25,010 nt of DNA from a virus: positions 1 to 25,010 of the IMG/VR virus record IMGVR_UViG_3300009159_005376. The stretch is one strand, 5' to 3'. Of the stretch, positions 1 through 8,007 are shown one piece after another (positions within the stretch are counted from its first letter, which is position 1; each line of letters starts with the position of its first letter). The notes under the pieces were generated by a model. That model did no database searches. It had not been told where the DNA came from and worked only from the letters and a program-made list of their open reading frames with translations. Made by a program: the position numbers and the translations under genes.

Positions 1-2
1 AC

Positions 3-854
3 AATGATGTTTGTCCAACGTGTAGCCAGAATCTTGACGAACATCTCAAAGGATCCGCAATCGAACTTCATACACATAAACGTGAAGAAGTGCAATCTGC
101 GATTGAAGCCCTTACATTGCAACTTGAAGGCATTGAAACTAGACTTAATGAGATTGATGCGATCGAAAAGAAAATCTCTGAATATACAAGCAACATCATT
201 AGATACCAATCAAAGATCATCGCATCTCAAACGTACATTCAAAAGCTACAAGCGGACCTGGCAGTCAACAATAATGATACGGCAAACATTGAAGATGAAA
301 CGAGGAAACTTAAAAACTTGGCCAAGGAAGTGGTCGCACTTGCCGGTGAAAAAAGTAAATTATCAGAAGATAAGCATTATTTAGATATTGCAAGTGTATT
401 GCTAAAAGATACTGGCATTAAAACAAAGATTATTCGTCAATATTTACCTGCAATAAATAAATTAGTAAATAAGTATTTGGTGGCAATGGATTTCTTTGTT
501 CACTTTGAATTAGATGAATCATTTAATGAAGTAATTAAATCTAGACATAGAGATGAATTTAGTTATGCTTCATTTAGTGAGGGTGAGAAACAAAGAATTG
601 ATTTAGCATTATTGTTTACTTGGCGCACAATTGCTAAGATGAAAAATAGTGCTAGCACTAATCTGTTATTATTAGATGAAGTATTTGATTCTTCATTAGA
701 TACAAATGGTACAGATTATGTTATGAATTTATTAAATACTATAGGTGAAGAAACAAACGTATTTGTTATTTCGCATAAAGGTGATCAATTACTAGATAAA
801 TTTAAGTCTGTAATTAAGTTTCAAAAGTATCAAAATTTTAGTAGAATATCATGA
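3..854 (+). CDS. 46: Recombination endonuclease subunit gp46 (SbcC/Rad50-like), 5' end outside the window
   Basis: This is the C-terminal part of the ATPase subunit of the gp46-gp47 nuclease, which resects DNA ends for T4-type recombination-dependent replication. The reading frame is open from base 3. A CPTC motif (Cys codons at 12-14 and 21-23) is the zinc hook at the tip of the Rad50/SbcC coiled coil. It is followed by the returning helix rich in Leu, Ile, Lys and Glu. The C-terminal ATPase lobe shows the ABC signature SEGEKQR (about 572-600), Walker B with D-loop LLLLDEVFDSSLD (about 664-700) and the H-loop VISHK near 770. About 284 codons are visible, roughly half of the 560-residue T4 protein, so the Walker A half lies upstream. 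An internal GTG at 90 is not the real start, because the hook lies before it. The stop overlaps the next start in ATGA. Codon use changes sharply near base 355 (see findings). Confidence 0.93.
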   Translation, partial: NDVCPTCSQNLDEHLKGSAIELHTHKREEVQSAIEALTLQLEGIETRLNEIDAIEKKISEYTSNIIRYQSKIIASQTYIQKLQADLAVNNNDTANIEDETRKLKNLAKEVVALAGEKSKLSEDKHYLDIASVLLKDTGIKTKIIRQYLPAINKLVNKYLVAMDFFVHFELDESFNEVIKSRHRDEFSYASFSEGEKQRIDLALLFTWRTIAKMKNSASTNLLLLDEVFDSSLDTNGTDYVMNLLNTIGEETNVFVISHKGDQLLDKFKSVIKFQKYQNFSRIS

Positions 855-1426
855 TTATATTAAGAAGAGACAAATTAAATTTAGTAGAACCAACTGATGA
901 GGTAATGCATAAAGCACCTCAGCCTTTTAATTTTGAAACCGATGGTGATAGTGCTCAGAATATTGCAAATGTTTTATTTGATAGAATGAAACAATTAGGC
1001 GGAGTTGGTTTAAGTGCAAATCAAGTAGGTTTAGATATGCGCGTATTTGTAATGGGGTTAGGTGAAACTAAAATTGCAGTATTTAATCCTTTTATAACTA
1101 AATATAATGACACAGAAGAATTATTTAATGAAGGTTGTTTATCTTATCCTGGAATTATGTTAGCTATTAATAGGCCAACTAAAATTACAGCTACATATCA
1201 AGATGAAACTGGTAAATTCATTGAGCAAGAATTTAATGGATTAACTGCTAGAATATTTCAGCATGAATATGACCATATGAATGGCACTGATTTTACTGGT
1301 CGAGTATCTAAATTTAAATTAGATTATGCTAAAAAGAAATTCGAAAATAAGCGTAAAAAGATAATTAAAAAATACGCAGTTAAAACAATGATAGAGGCAC
1401 TAAATGTCAATAAAGATTCCAACTGA
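851..1426 (+). CDS. def: Peptide deformylase
   Basis: Metal-dependent hydrolase that removes the formyl group from the initiator methionine of new proteins. All three family motifs are present in the 191-residue product: GVGLSANQ (51-58), EGCLSYP (94-100, metal-ligand Cys96) and HEYDH (138-142, two metal-ligand histidines and the catalytic Glu139). The length is that of a full bacterial enzyme with a Lys-rich C-terminal tail (about 154-180). Phage deformylases in marine phages usually lack such a tail, so the extension is slightly unusual. The start overlaps the gp46 stop by 4 bases, so translation is probably coupled. Phage deformylases are known from aquatic T4-like phages and are thought to keep up with maturation of abundant new proteins during infection. 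The identity is near certain; the benefit to the phage is inference. Confidence 0.96.
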   Translation: MIILRRDKLNLVEPTDEVMHKAPQPFNFETDGDSAQNIANVLFDRMKQLGGVGLSANQVGLDMRVFVMGLGETKIAVFNPFITKYNDTEELFNEGCLSYPGIMLAINRPTKITATYQDETGKFIEQEFNGLTARIFQHEYDHMNGTDFTGRVSKFKLDYAKKKFENKRKKIIKKYAVKTMIEALNVNKDSN

Positions 1427-1817
1427 ATATGATAATGGATTTGATTTTGGGTTTACAGCTGTAGATTCAGAAGAGTCTATTGTAGAAAAACCGGTAGTTA
1501 AAACCCAAGATATAGTTGATTCTGTATCTGTTGAATTAACATTATTAAAAGATAAATTAGATTCCGTATATAATAAAATTGATTCAATGGAAGAGATAAT
1601 TAAAGCTGGTGCTGGTTCTAATTTTGATATTGATAGTTATAAAGTTTTAGTAGATAAAGATTCTAATGAGAAACTTAAAAAGGTTGAGGCATTAATAATG
1701 CCATTATTAGCAAATTTATTAAAAAATCCGGATAAAGATTATATTAAATGGCCTAATAGAACTCCGATTATTGAAGCACAAATACAGAAAATTCTCGCAA
1801 TTACTCGTCCAAATTAG
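1404..1817 (+). CDS. Unrecognised 137-residue protein with a short coiled coil
   Basis: I do not recognise this family. The product is soluble and acidic. It has a low-complexity N-terminus (about 1-35), a heptad-like segment around residues 42-68 (LTLLKDKLDSVYNKIDSMEE) that probably forms a coiled coil, and a C-terminal region around 95-135 rich in Leu, Ile, Pro and Asn with a KNPDKDYIKWPNR stretch. There are no membrane segments or catalytic motifs. It overlaps the end of the deformylase gene by 23 bases in another frame. It is the last gene before the strong promoter at 1829-1857, so it closes the gp46-def transcription unit. A virion or DNA-metabolism accessory role is possible but nothing in the sequence decides it. 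Gene reality is supported by the intact frame, codon use matching its neighbours, and tight packing. Confidence 0.75.
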   Translation: MSIKIPTEYDNGFDFGFTAVDSEESIVEKPVVKTQDIVDSVSVELTLLKDKLDSVYNKIDSMEEIIKAGAGSNFDIDSYKVLVDKDSNEKLKKVEALIMPLLANLLKNPDKDYIKWPNRTPIIEAQIQKILAITRPN

Positions 1818-1828
1818 TAAAATTTCTG

Positions 1829-1857
1829 TTGACTTCTGTTGCAAACGGTGTTATAAT
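1829..1857 (+). promoter_or_regulatory. Sigma-70 type promoter before the CobT-like gene
   Basis: TTGACT (1829-1834) and a perfect TATAAT (1852-1857) are separated by 17 bases, the ideal spacing. The -10 element sits in GGTGTTATAAT, a string repeated exactly at the promoter at 4108-4136. It lies in the only gap in this part of the window, just before the ribosome site AGGAGA (1870-1875) and the ATG at 1880. The form resembles T4 early promoters read by unmodified host polymerase. The transcription start would be around 1864-1866. Confidence 0.85.
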
Positions 1858-1879
1858 AGTCTTATAGACAGGAGATCTT

Positions 1880-4111
1880 ATGACACTAGCAAATTCAAAG
1901 TCAACGCTTGCCAAACTTTTAGCTCAAGAAAATCTTTCGGTTGAGCACCGCAATGTAAGCACTGCTTATTTTGATCCCAAGAACAGGGTTCTTGTTCTCC
2001 CCATCTGGAAAGAAATGTCCACTGAACTGTATGACTTGCTTGTAGGTCATGAAGTAGGCCATGCATGGGAAACCCCCGCCGAAGGCTGGCACACAGCCGT
2101 TACATCACATCCAAAAGGTTTTAAATCATATCTTAATGTGATCGAAGATGCACGTATTGAGAAAGCTATTAAATCTCGATACCCTGGTCTTCGTTCTGCT
2201 TTTTACAAGGCATACAAAGAACTGATTGAAAAAGACTTCTTTGGTATTGCAGATGCCGATATTAATGGATTGGCATTGATAGACCGAATCAATCTGCACT
2301 ATAAGGTTGGTCCTTTTATGAATGTTCATTTCTCATCCGATGAACAAGCAATTTTAACTGACATTGATAATGCATCGCAATGGGATGATGTTCTTAGAAT
2401 TGCCAAAAGTCTTTATGAGCTTCGCAAAGAAGAAATGGAAACAAACTCGTTTGACGATTTTGAATATGAACCAGGTGAAGATGGTGAAGACGAAGATGGC
2501 GATTATGATATTGATTCTGAATATGATTCAGACTTTTCAGATGAAGATGAGGATGGCGACGAGGACTTAGATTCAAAGAGAAAACAATATCGCGGAATGA
2601 CTAGGGATATTGACCCAGAATCATTCACAGACAAAGTATTCCGTCAAAAAGAAGAAACCCTTATTTCTGACGAGATCCGACCATACTGTTATGTCAATTT
2701 ACCATTAGTAAATACTAAAGATTTTATTGTGTCCTATAAAAAAGTATACGAACAATCTGCCTGGACCTCAGTCGATAATTATCAAACCTTTGTTAAAGAA
2801 CAGGTTGCCAATGCAACGTATGACATGACATTGAAAGAAGGCGACGCATTTAATCCAACCACACTATTATCGGAATACAAAGAAACAAATTCAAGATTCA
2901 TTCAATATCTTGTTAAAGAATTTGAATTGAAACGAAATGCTGCACAATTTGCCAGAGCAAGCGTGTCCAAGACAGGTGAGTTGGATGTTGAAAAAGTATT
3001 CGCATATAAATTCAAAGAAGATCTTTTCAAGCGTGTTACTAAAATTCCATTCGGCAAGAATCACGGCATGGTAATGTTCGTCGATTGGTCAGGTTCAATG
3101 ACAAACAACATTACATCTACAATTGAACAAACTTTGATTCTTGCAGATTTTTGTCGCAAGGTTAATATTCCTTTTGAAGTTTATGCGTTTACAAACTGTG
3201 ATGCAGGATTTGAATCTCATTTAGGTTTTCCTAAAAATGCTAAAATTCGGTATTCCCGCAGATCAAAGGATCTTTGCTTAGAGGATAGAAGTTTTCGGTT
3301 GTTGCAGTTATTATCTAATACTATGGATAGCAAACAATATCGTACGGCTCAAACACGCTTGCTTCAATATGGCAAAGTGTATGAATATTATCTTAAAGAT
3401 AGATATAATCATACAGACGCGTCAATTGCAAGATTTCGTGAACGCCAATTACCTCTCGAATTGCGTTTGGCAGGCACCCCGTTAAATGAAGCATTGGTTC
3501 TCGCTAATTATATTATTCCAGAATTTAAGACAGCTTATCGATTAGATGTAGTAAACACTATTTTCCTAACAGATGGCGAAGCTAACGACACCGATATGAT
3601 AGTTGTGGTTGACGAAAAAAATGGCGAACATAGATCGCATGGACGTATGTTAGCATCTGAGTATAATGCATCGAAACACAAAGGTTACAATGTTATTCTT
3701 AATGACAAAGAAACAGGCAAAGTTGGTTATGCTAAACCTCGTGAGCCAATGACAACTGCTTTACTTCGTTTGTTGAAAGAACGCACAGGTACAAATTTAG
3801 TTGGATATTATATTAGTTCATATACTAGCAGAAATGGTATTAAGGGATTCCTTGGTACTGCAGGTCAACCTACTGAGAATGTAGATTCGATTTATACATT
3901 TATGAGAAAGAATAAATTTTATGATCTAAAAGATGCAGGATATGACAAGTATTTTTTGGTAAATAATAAAGATTTGATTGTAGAAAATTCCGAATTATCT
4001 GTTGAAAAAGATTCATCCAAAAAAGATATTATGAAAGCTTTTATTACAAATCAAAAGAAAAAGTTAATTAACCGTGTTCTTTTGAACAAATTTATTGCAG
4101 AAATTGCTTGA
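1880..4111 (+). CDS. CobT-like protein: HExxH, acidic linker, von Willebrand A domain
   Basis: A 743-residue protein resembling the CobT subunit of cobaltochelatase and other VWA partners of MoxR-type ATPases. The N-terminal part carries HEVGH (57-61) followed by IEDARIE (88-94), where Glu89 could be a third zinc ligand, giving a gluzincin-like metal site. Residues about 192-232 are a very acidic Asp/Glu linker, as in CobT. The C-terminal VWA domain starts near 395 with the MIDAS motif DWSGS (402-406). TPLNEA (533-538) supplies the MIDAS threonine and LTDGE (563-567) the following aspartate. It has its own promoter and ribosome site (AGGAGA, 1870-1875). The CobS-like ATPase follows 56 bases after its stop, so the two probably form an AAA+/VWA complex. 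Whether it inserts metal, acts as a chaperone or cleaves protein cannot be told here. Leucine codons shift from CTT-rich to TTA-rich along the gene. Confidence 0.85.
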   Translation: MTLANSKSTLAKLLAQENLSVEHRNVSTAYFDPKNRVLVLPIWKEMSTELYDLLVGHEVGHAWETPAEGWHTAVTSHPKGFKSYLNVIEDARIEKAIKSRYPGLRSAFYKAYKELIEKDFFGIADADINGLALIDRINLHYKVGPFMNVHFSSDEQAILTDIDNASQWDDVLRIAKSLYELRKEEMETNSFDDFEYEPGEDGEDEDGDYDIDSEYDSDFSDEDEDGDEDLDSKRKQYRGMTRDIDPESFTDKVFRQKEETLISDEIRPYCYVNLPLVNTKDFIVSYKKVYEQSAWTSVDNYQTFVKEQVANATYDMTLKEGDAFNPTTLLSEYKETNSRFIQYLVKEFELKRNAAQFARASVSKTGELDVEKVFAYKFKEDLFKRVTKIPFGKNHGMVMFVDWSGSMTNNITSTIEQTLILADFCRKVNIPFEVYAFTNCDAGFESHLGFPKNAKIRYSRRSKDLCLEDRSFRLLQLLSNTMDSKQYRTAQTRLLQYGKVYEYYLKDRYNHTDASIARFRERQLPLELRLAGTPLNEALVLANYIIPEFKTAYRLDVVNTIFLTDGEANDTDMIVVVDEKNGEHRSHGRMLASEYNASKHKGYNVILNDKETGKVGYAKPREPMTTALLRLLKERTGTNLVGYYISSYTSRNGIKGFLGTAGQPTENVDSIYTFMRKNKFYDLKDAGYDKYFLVNNKDLIVENSELSVEKDSSKKDIMKAFITNQKKKLINRVLLNKFIAEIA

Positions 4112-4136
4112 CACCGAAACCAAAAGGTGTTATAAT
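4108..4136 (+). promoter_or_regulatory. Consensus sigma-70 promoter before the CobS-like gene
   Basis: A perfect TTGACA (4108-4113) overlaps the stop codon of the CobT-like gene, and a perfect TATAAT (4131-4136) follows after 17 bases. The -10 region GGTGTTATAAT is identical to that of the promoter at 1829-1857. With both hexamers and the spacing ideal, this should be a very strong promoter for unmodified host RNA polymerase, early-type in T4 terms. The start codon of the next gene is at 4168, leaving a leader of about 25 bases. Confidence 0.9.
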
Positions 4137-4167
4137 TAATTATGATTAACCGTGAGACTACTTTATT

Positions 4168-5355
4168 ATGAAATCTACTGACATTCAAAAGAAACAAATT
4201 GTATCTGATCTGATTCAAGCATTTGGTAAAACCGCTGCTAGAAAAGATGTTATTGCTTTTATCAAGCAAAAAGGTATTACTATGCCTAACTGGTTAATCA
4301 ACGGTGAAGCATATCGAGCAGGCCGTGGTCTTATTAATCTTGATGCATTTGGAACAGATAAAATGAACAACAAACCCCATACTCCAGTAACAGCTTCTGC
4401 TGTAGAAATGCCCGCAATGCAAGCTCAAGTTGTTCAATTGCGTCAACGCAAGCTAGTAACAGAAGTTGATAATCTAATTCCAAATAAAGACGCAACATAT
4501 GTGCCGTTTGGTTTTTATAAAGATCTAGAATCTATTGTAAAATCTAAAGCATTTTATCCATTGTTTATTACTGGTCTTACTGGTAACGGTAAAACAACAA
4601 TGGTAGAACAAGTATGTGCTAAATTAAAACGTGAATGTATTCGTGTCAATGTTTCTATTGAAACAGATGAGGATGACCTTGTAGGGGGTTCTACTTTGAT
4701 CGACGGTAATGTTACATTCCGCGAAGGTCCAGTTATTACAGCAATGAAGCGTGGTGCAGTTCTTTTGATTGACGAAATTGATCGCGGTTCAAATAAGTTG
4801 ATGTGTATTCAGGGTATTCTTGAAGGCAAGTCATACTTTAATAAAAAGAACGGTGAAGTAATTTATCCGGCCGAAGGCTTTAATGTTATTGCTACAGCAA
4901 ATACTAAAGGTCGCGGTACAGATGATGGCAAGTATATTGCAGCACAAATTCTTGACGAAGCTTTCTTAGAGCGATTCCCGATTACAGTTGAACAAGAATA
5001 TCCCTCAACCTCAATCGAGCGCAAGATCATTATCAACAATATGGAAACAAGCAATTGCGTAGATGAAGAATTTGCAGACAAGTTGGTGGCTTGGGCCGAG
5101 ATTATTCGTAAGACATATATGGAAGATGCGATTGACGAATTGATTTCTACTCGACGTCTTGTTCATATTGTAAAAGCATTCTCAGTATTTAAAGATCGTA
5201 GCAAGGCAATTAATCTGTGTATTAATCGTTTTGACGATGACACAAAGAATGCGTTTATGGATTTGTACTCTAAGATTGATTCGCCACCCGTTGAAGAACC
5301 AGTTGCCCCTGTTCAAGAAAACAAGGTTACAGAGGATGAAGACATCCCATTTTAA
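4168..5355 (+). CDS. cobS: CobS/MoxR-like AAA+ ATPase
   Basis: A 395-residue AAA+ ATPase of the CobS/MoxR group. Residues 1-65 form a small N-terminal domain. Walker A is GLTGNGKTT (136-144), Walker B VLLIDEID (198-205), sensor 1 lies in NVIATANT (239-246), and the arginine finger is probably Arg269 in EAFLERFP. The GxTGxGKT form and the insertion between Walker A and B (LVGGSTLIDG, FREGPVI) are typical of CobS and MoxR. CobS-like genes are common in T4-like cyanophages, where the name implies the cobalt chelatase of B12 synthesis. Here the preceding gene encodes a matching CobT-like VWA protein, so the phage carries both small partners but no large CobN-like subunit within the window. Role in cobalamin synthesis versus remodelling of another target is open. 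The gene symbol is by similarity only. It is driven by the promoter at 4108-4136. Confidence 0.85.
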   Translation: MKSTDIQKKQIVSDLIQAFGKTAARKDVIAFIKQKGITMPNWLINGEAYRAGRGLINLDAFGTDKMNNKPHTPVTASAVEMPAMQAQVVQLRQRKLVTEVDNLIPNKDATYVPFGFYKDLESIVKSKAFYPLFITGLTGNGKTTMVEQVCAKLKRECIRVNVSIETDEDDLVGGSTLIDGNVTFREGPVITAMKRGAVLLIDEIDRGSNKLMCIQGILEGKSYFNKKNGEVIYPAEGFNVIATANTKGRGTDDGKYIAAQILDEAFLERFPITVEQEYPSTSIERKIIINNMETSNCVDEEFADKLVAWAEIIRKTYMEDAIDELISTRRLVHIVKAFSVFKDRSKAINLCINRFDDDTKNAFMDLYSKIDSPPVEEPVAPVQENKVTEDEDIPF

Positions 5356-5364
5356 AGGAAATAA

Positions 5365-6123
5365 ATGAGTAATGAAAATTTTGCAGTTGTAGATTCGGTG
5401 TATGGTAAATTTATTTTGCCGAAAAATTATACACCGGGTCCCCCAACTCCTCCGCCCTATGTAGAAATGTCTAATACAGGTCGGACACATATTGAGCATG
5501 AAATACAAAATATTCTTGCAATTGTTCACACGCTAGATGATGGATCAATTATTATTGACGGCGGTGCGAATATTGGATTCTTTACTATCCCGGTTGCACA
5601 ATTTATGCGGGAGAGAAACTGCAAAATTATTTCGTTTGAACCGCAAAAGCAATTGTTCTATGCATTAGGTGGTAGTGTTGCCCTGAATGAATTAAACAAC
5701 GTTTATCTACATAATTTAGGTATCGGTGATAAACAATCTATTGCAGAATTATCTGAAATGGATTATAGTAAAAAAGCAGATTATGGTATGGTTACATTGA
5801 CTGAGAAGTCTAATCATATTGAAGTGCCTTATTTGCGTTATAATTCTGCAGATGTAATTACTATTGATTCTATGGAATTACCTGGATGCGATTTCCTTAA
5901 ATTAGATATTGAAGGATATGAGTGTCAGGCATTGCGAGGAGCAATCGATACTATTAAAAAATATAGACCATGGATTTGGATTGAATATAATATGGCAGGT
6001 GAAGATAATATCAAAGCAGAACTAAAAAATATTCCAGACTATGAGTATATTATTATTGATTGGCAAAATATGTTATGTGCTCCGAAAGAACGCATTGAGT
6101 CATCTGGTATAGACTTTAAATAA
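5365..6123 (+). CDS. FkbM-family SAM-dependent methyltransferase
   Basis: A 252-residue class I methyltransferase of the FkbM family, whose members mostly O-methylate sugars or polyketides. Motif I is IIDGGANIGFFT (63-74). The acidic residue binding the SAM ribose is probably Glu92 in SFEPQ. The family motif KLDIEGYE occurs at 179-186 with IWIEYN following. Residues 18-35 are Pro-rich. A clear ribosome site (AAGGA, 5355-5359) begins at the stop of the CobS-like gene. A hairpin terminator follows its own stop. As the first gene of the sugar island it most likely methylates a hydroxyl of the glycan assembled by the downstream enzymes, but the acceptor cannot be read from the sequence. Confidence 0.88.
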   Translation: MSNENFAVVDSVYGKFILPKNYTPGPPTPPPYVEMSNTGRTHIEHEIQNILAIVHTLDDGSIIIDGGANIGFFTIPVAQFMRERNCKIISFEPQKQLFYALGGSVALNELNNVYLHNLGIGDKQSIAELSEMDYSKKADYGMVTLTEKSNHIEVPYLRYNSADVITIDSMELPGCDFLKLDIEGYECQALRGAIDTIKKYRPWIWIEYNMAGEDNIKAELKNIPDYEYIIIDWQNMLCAPKERIESSGIDFK

Positions 6124-6140
6124 AATTTTTAATTTTACAA

Positions 6141-6171
6141 AATCCCACTTAGGTGGGATTACTTATCTTTT
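6141..6171 (+). terminator. Hairpin, probable intrinsic terminator
   Basis: An 8-bp perfect stem AATCCCAC (6141-6148) / GTGGGATT (6153-6160) with loop TTAG is followed by a T-rich tract ending in CTTTT (6167-6171). It lies 18 bases after the FkbM stop. The T-tract is interrupted, so efficiency may be moderate. It ends immediately before the next start codon, and the only Shine-Dalgarno-like bases (AGGTGG, 6151-6156) are inside the hairpin. Confidence 0.75.
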
Positions 6172-6942
6172 ATGAACACTATTGTAGCTCACACCCACAC
6201 CGGTTTAGGTGATCATATTATTACAAATGGGATGGTACATTCCTTTGCTGAAGATTATGACAAAGTATATGTACCGCACATTAAGATGTTTGGCGAGTCT
6301 GTTCGAGCATTATATGCAGGTTATGATAAGATTGAAACAGTTGAATTTCCGGACATTGATATTAATCTCCACGGCCGGCATTTAATTGAAAATCTTATTA
6401 CAGATACTAAGTCTGAAGTAGCAAAAATTTGTGATCCTTATTTATATTATCCTCGCAGGTTAATACAGGATAAAGATGGCAAGTTTGCCTACGTACATGC
6501 TGCAACAAATTTTGATAGACAATTCTATGAACTTGCAGGCATGCACTTCTCATATAGATATACTAAATGTAGAATTCCTCCTCCAACAGATAAATCTAAT
6601 AACATTTATCAATCATTAACTGGTGGAAAAGACTATATTCTTGTTCACGGCAATAGTAGTCAAAGCGATGGCTACCCGATTCAAATTACAAATAAAGATT
6701 TGCCGATAGTTGAAATTAAGCCCGGTATTACTGATAATGTATTTGACTTTGTAGATCTAATTAGAAATGCTACAGAGATTCATGCTGTAGGTAGTTTCTT
6801 TCAATGTTTGGTTGATAGTATGTGGAATGACACAAAGGCAAAATTATATTTTCATAATATTATGACAAAACATGATACACAAATAAATTGTTTTTGGAAT
6901 AATAATAGTTGGAATATTATAGAATACGACAGGAAGTACTAA
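6172..6942 (+). CDS. Putative glycosyltransferase (GT-B-like), paralogue of the 18472 gene
   Basis: A 256-residue soluble protein with an N-terminal HTHTGLGDHIITNGMVH segment (7-23), reminiscent of the first Rossmann motif of ADP-heptose-type glycosyltransferases (GDxxxTNG). It has a second half with DYILVHG (about 153-159) and EIHAVGSFFQCLVDS near 199-213, where those enzymes bind the donor. The gene at 18472-19167 shares this organisation and several matching positions (GxGDxxxxNGxVH, DYIxVH, ExH), so they are diverged copies. It is about two thirds the length of a standard GT-B enzyme, so activity is not certain. Start: the ATG at 6172 directly abuts the terminator T-tract and has no free ribosome site at normal distance. 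Its role in the island is probably transfer of a sugar, inferred from family resemblance and context. Confidence 0.6.
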   Translation: MNTIVAHTHTGLGDHIITNGMVHSFAEDYDKVYVPHIKMFGESVRALYAGYDKIETVEFPDIDINLHGRHLIENLITDTKSEVAKICDPYLYYPRRLIQDKDGKFAYVHAATNFDRQFYELAGMHFSYRYTKCRIPPPTDKSNNIYQSLTGGKDYILVHGNSSQSDGYPIQITNKDLPIVEIKPGITDNVFDFVDLIRNATEIHAVGSFFQCLVDSMWNDTKAKLYFHNIMTKHDTQINCFWNNNSWNIIEYDRKY

Positions 6943-6950
6943 TTTTAGTA

Positions 6951-6958
6951 TATAAATA
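6951..6958 (+). promoter_or_regulatory. T4-type late promoter before gmd
   Basis: TATAAATA, the exact T4 late -10 element recognised by sigma gp55 with gp33 and the gp45 clamp. It stands in the 50-base gap between the stop at 6942 and the gmd start at 6993. From here to 21275 the genes overlap or nearly touch, so this element could drive the glycan island late in infection. Confidence 0.75.
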
Positions 6959-6992
6959 AATGTATATTATAAATTCATTATAGGAATTGAAA

Positions 6993-8000
6993 ATGAAAAC
7001 AGCATTAATTACTGGTATCACAGGCCAGGATGGATCATACCTTGCAGAATTACTTCTCGAAAAAGGCTATATGGTTCACGGTGTTATTAGACGTAGCTCT
7101 TCAATTAACACAGGTCGCATCGACCACATCTACAGCAATCCCAATTTAAAATTACACTATGGCGACGTAACAGATTCGTTGTCCATTATGAACATACTTA
7201 AGAAGTATGAGCCAGATGAGATTTATAATTTGGCGGCACAAAGTCATGTTAAAGTATCTTTTGAAACTCCCGAATACACAGCGCAGGTTGATGCATTAGG
7301 TACTTTGAAAATTCTCGAATCTGTTAGATTGTTGAACTTAGAACATAAGACAAAAATTTATCAGGCATCCACATCTGAACTGTATGGTTTGGTTCAGGAA
7401 ACCCCACAAAAAGAAACAACCCCGTTTTACCCCAGATCGCCATATGGTGTGGCTAAACTATACGGGTTTTGGATCGTTAAAAATTATCGTGAATCATATA
7501 ATATGTTTGCCTGTTCTGGTATACTATTTAACCATGAATCTCCTCGTCGAGGACATAATTTTGTAACTAAGAAAATTGTAGATGGACTAGAGGCAATTAG
7601 TGCTGGTCGTCAAGAGTGTTTGTATATGGGCAATTTAAATGCTAAACGAGATTGGGGTCACGCTAAAGATTATGTGAAGGCAATGTGGTTAATGCTACAA
7701 CAAGATACACCTGACGACTTTGTTATTGCAACCGGCGAACAATATTCGGTTAAAGATTTTGTTAATAAATGCGCACCCTACTATCACTTATCTATTAGAT
7801 GGGAAGGTGAAGGTCTTAATGAAGTAGGTATCAATAATTACAATAATAAAGTAATTATTCGTGTAGATGAAAAATACTTCCGCCCTGCAGAAGTAGAAAC
7901 TTTATTGGGTGATCCATCAAAGGCAAAGAGTGTGCTAGGTTGGCAGCCTGAGCATACATTCGATAGTTTAGTTGAAGATATGTGTGTTAATTTTGAGTGA
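6993..8000 (+). CDS. gmd: GDP-mannose 4,6-dehydratase
   Basis: Extended short-chain dehydrogenase that converts GDP-D-mannose to GDP-4-keto-6-deoxy-D-mannose with bound NADP, the first step to GDP-L-fucose and related sugars. The 335-residue product has the nucleotide motif GITGQDG (8-14), the [13 protein letters not shown] segment (33-45) typical of this enzyme, the catalytic Thr127 and Glu129 in STSELYG, and Tyr151-x3-Lys155 in YGVAK. Length is slightly shorter than the E. coli enzyme (373). The ATG at 6993 with TAGGA (6981-6985) seven bases upstream is a better start than the in-frame TTG at 6987. It is followed after 7 bases by fcl, so both enzymes of the GDP-fucose branch are co-transcribed. 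No GDP-mannose-forming genes (manB, manC) are present, so GDP-mannose must come from the host. Confidence 0.96.
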   Translation: MKTALITGITGQDGSYLAELLLEKGYMVHGVIRRSSSINTGRIDHIYSNPNLKLHYGDVTDSLSIMNILKKYEPDEIYNLAAQSHVKVSFETPEYTAQVDALGTLKILESVRLLNLEHKTKIYQASTSELYGLVQETPQKETTPFYPRSPYGVAKLYGFWIVKNYRESYNMFACSGILFNHESPRRGHNFVTKKIVDGLEAISAGRQECLYMGNLNAKRDWGHAKDYVKAMWLMLQQDTPDDFVIATGEQYSVKDFVNKCAPYYHLSIRWEGEGLNEVGINNYNNKVIIRVDEKYFRPAEVETLLGDPSKAKSVLGWQPEHTFDSLVEDMCVNFE

Positions 8001-8007
8001 GGATAAT

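Noticed and set aside
4-384. A 126-codon + strand frame overlapping the start of gp46
   Set aside because: The other frame encodes the zinc hook and continues into the gp46 ATPase lobe; this one is Lys/Arg/Ser-rich low-quality sequence typical of a shadow.
4168-5355. Firm assignment of the AAA+ gene to cobalamin synthesis
   Set aside because: CobS and MoxR ATPases share all visible motifs and no CobN-like large subunit is present, so only similarity is claimed.
5182-5529. A 115-codon minus-strand frame across the CobS-FkbM junction
   Set aside because: It covers the ends of two well-supported + strand genes and has no recognisable motif.
6439-6446. TATAAATA on the minus strand, a possible late promoter
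   Set aside because: It is inside a coding region and points towards no minus-strand gene; chance is likely in AT-rich DNA.
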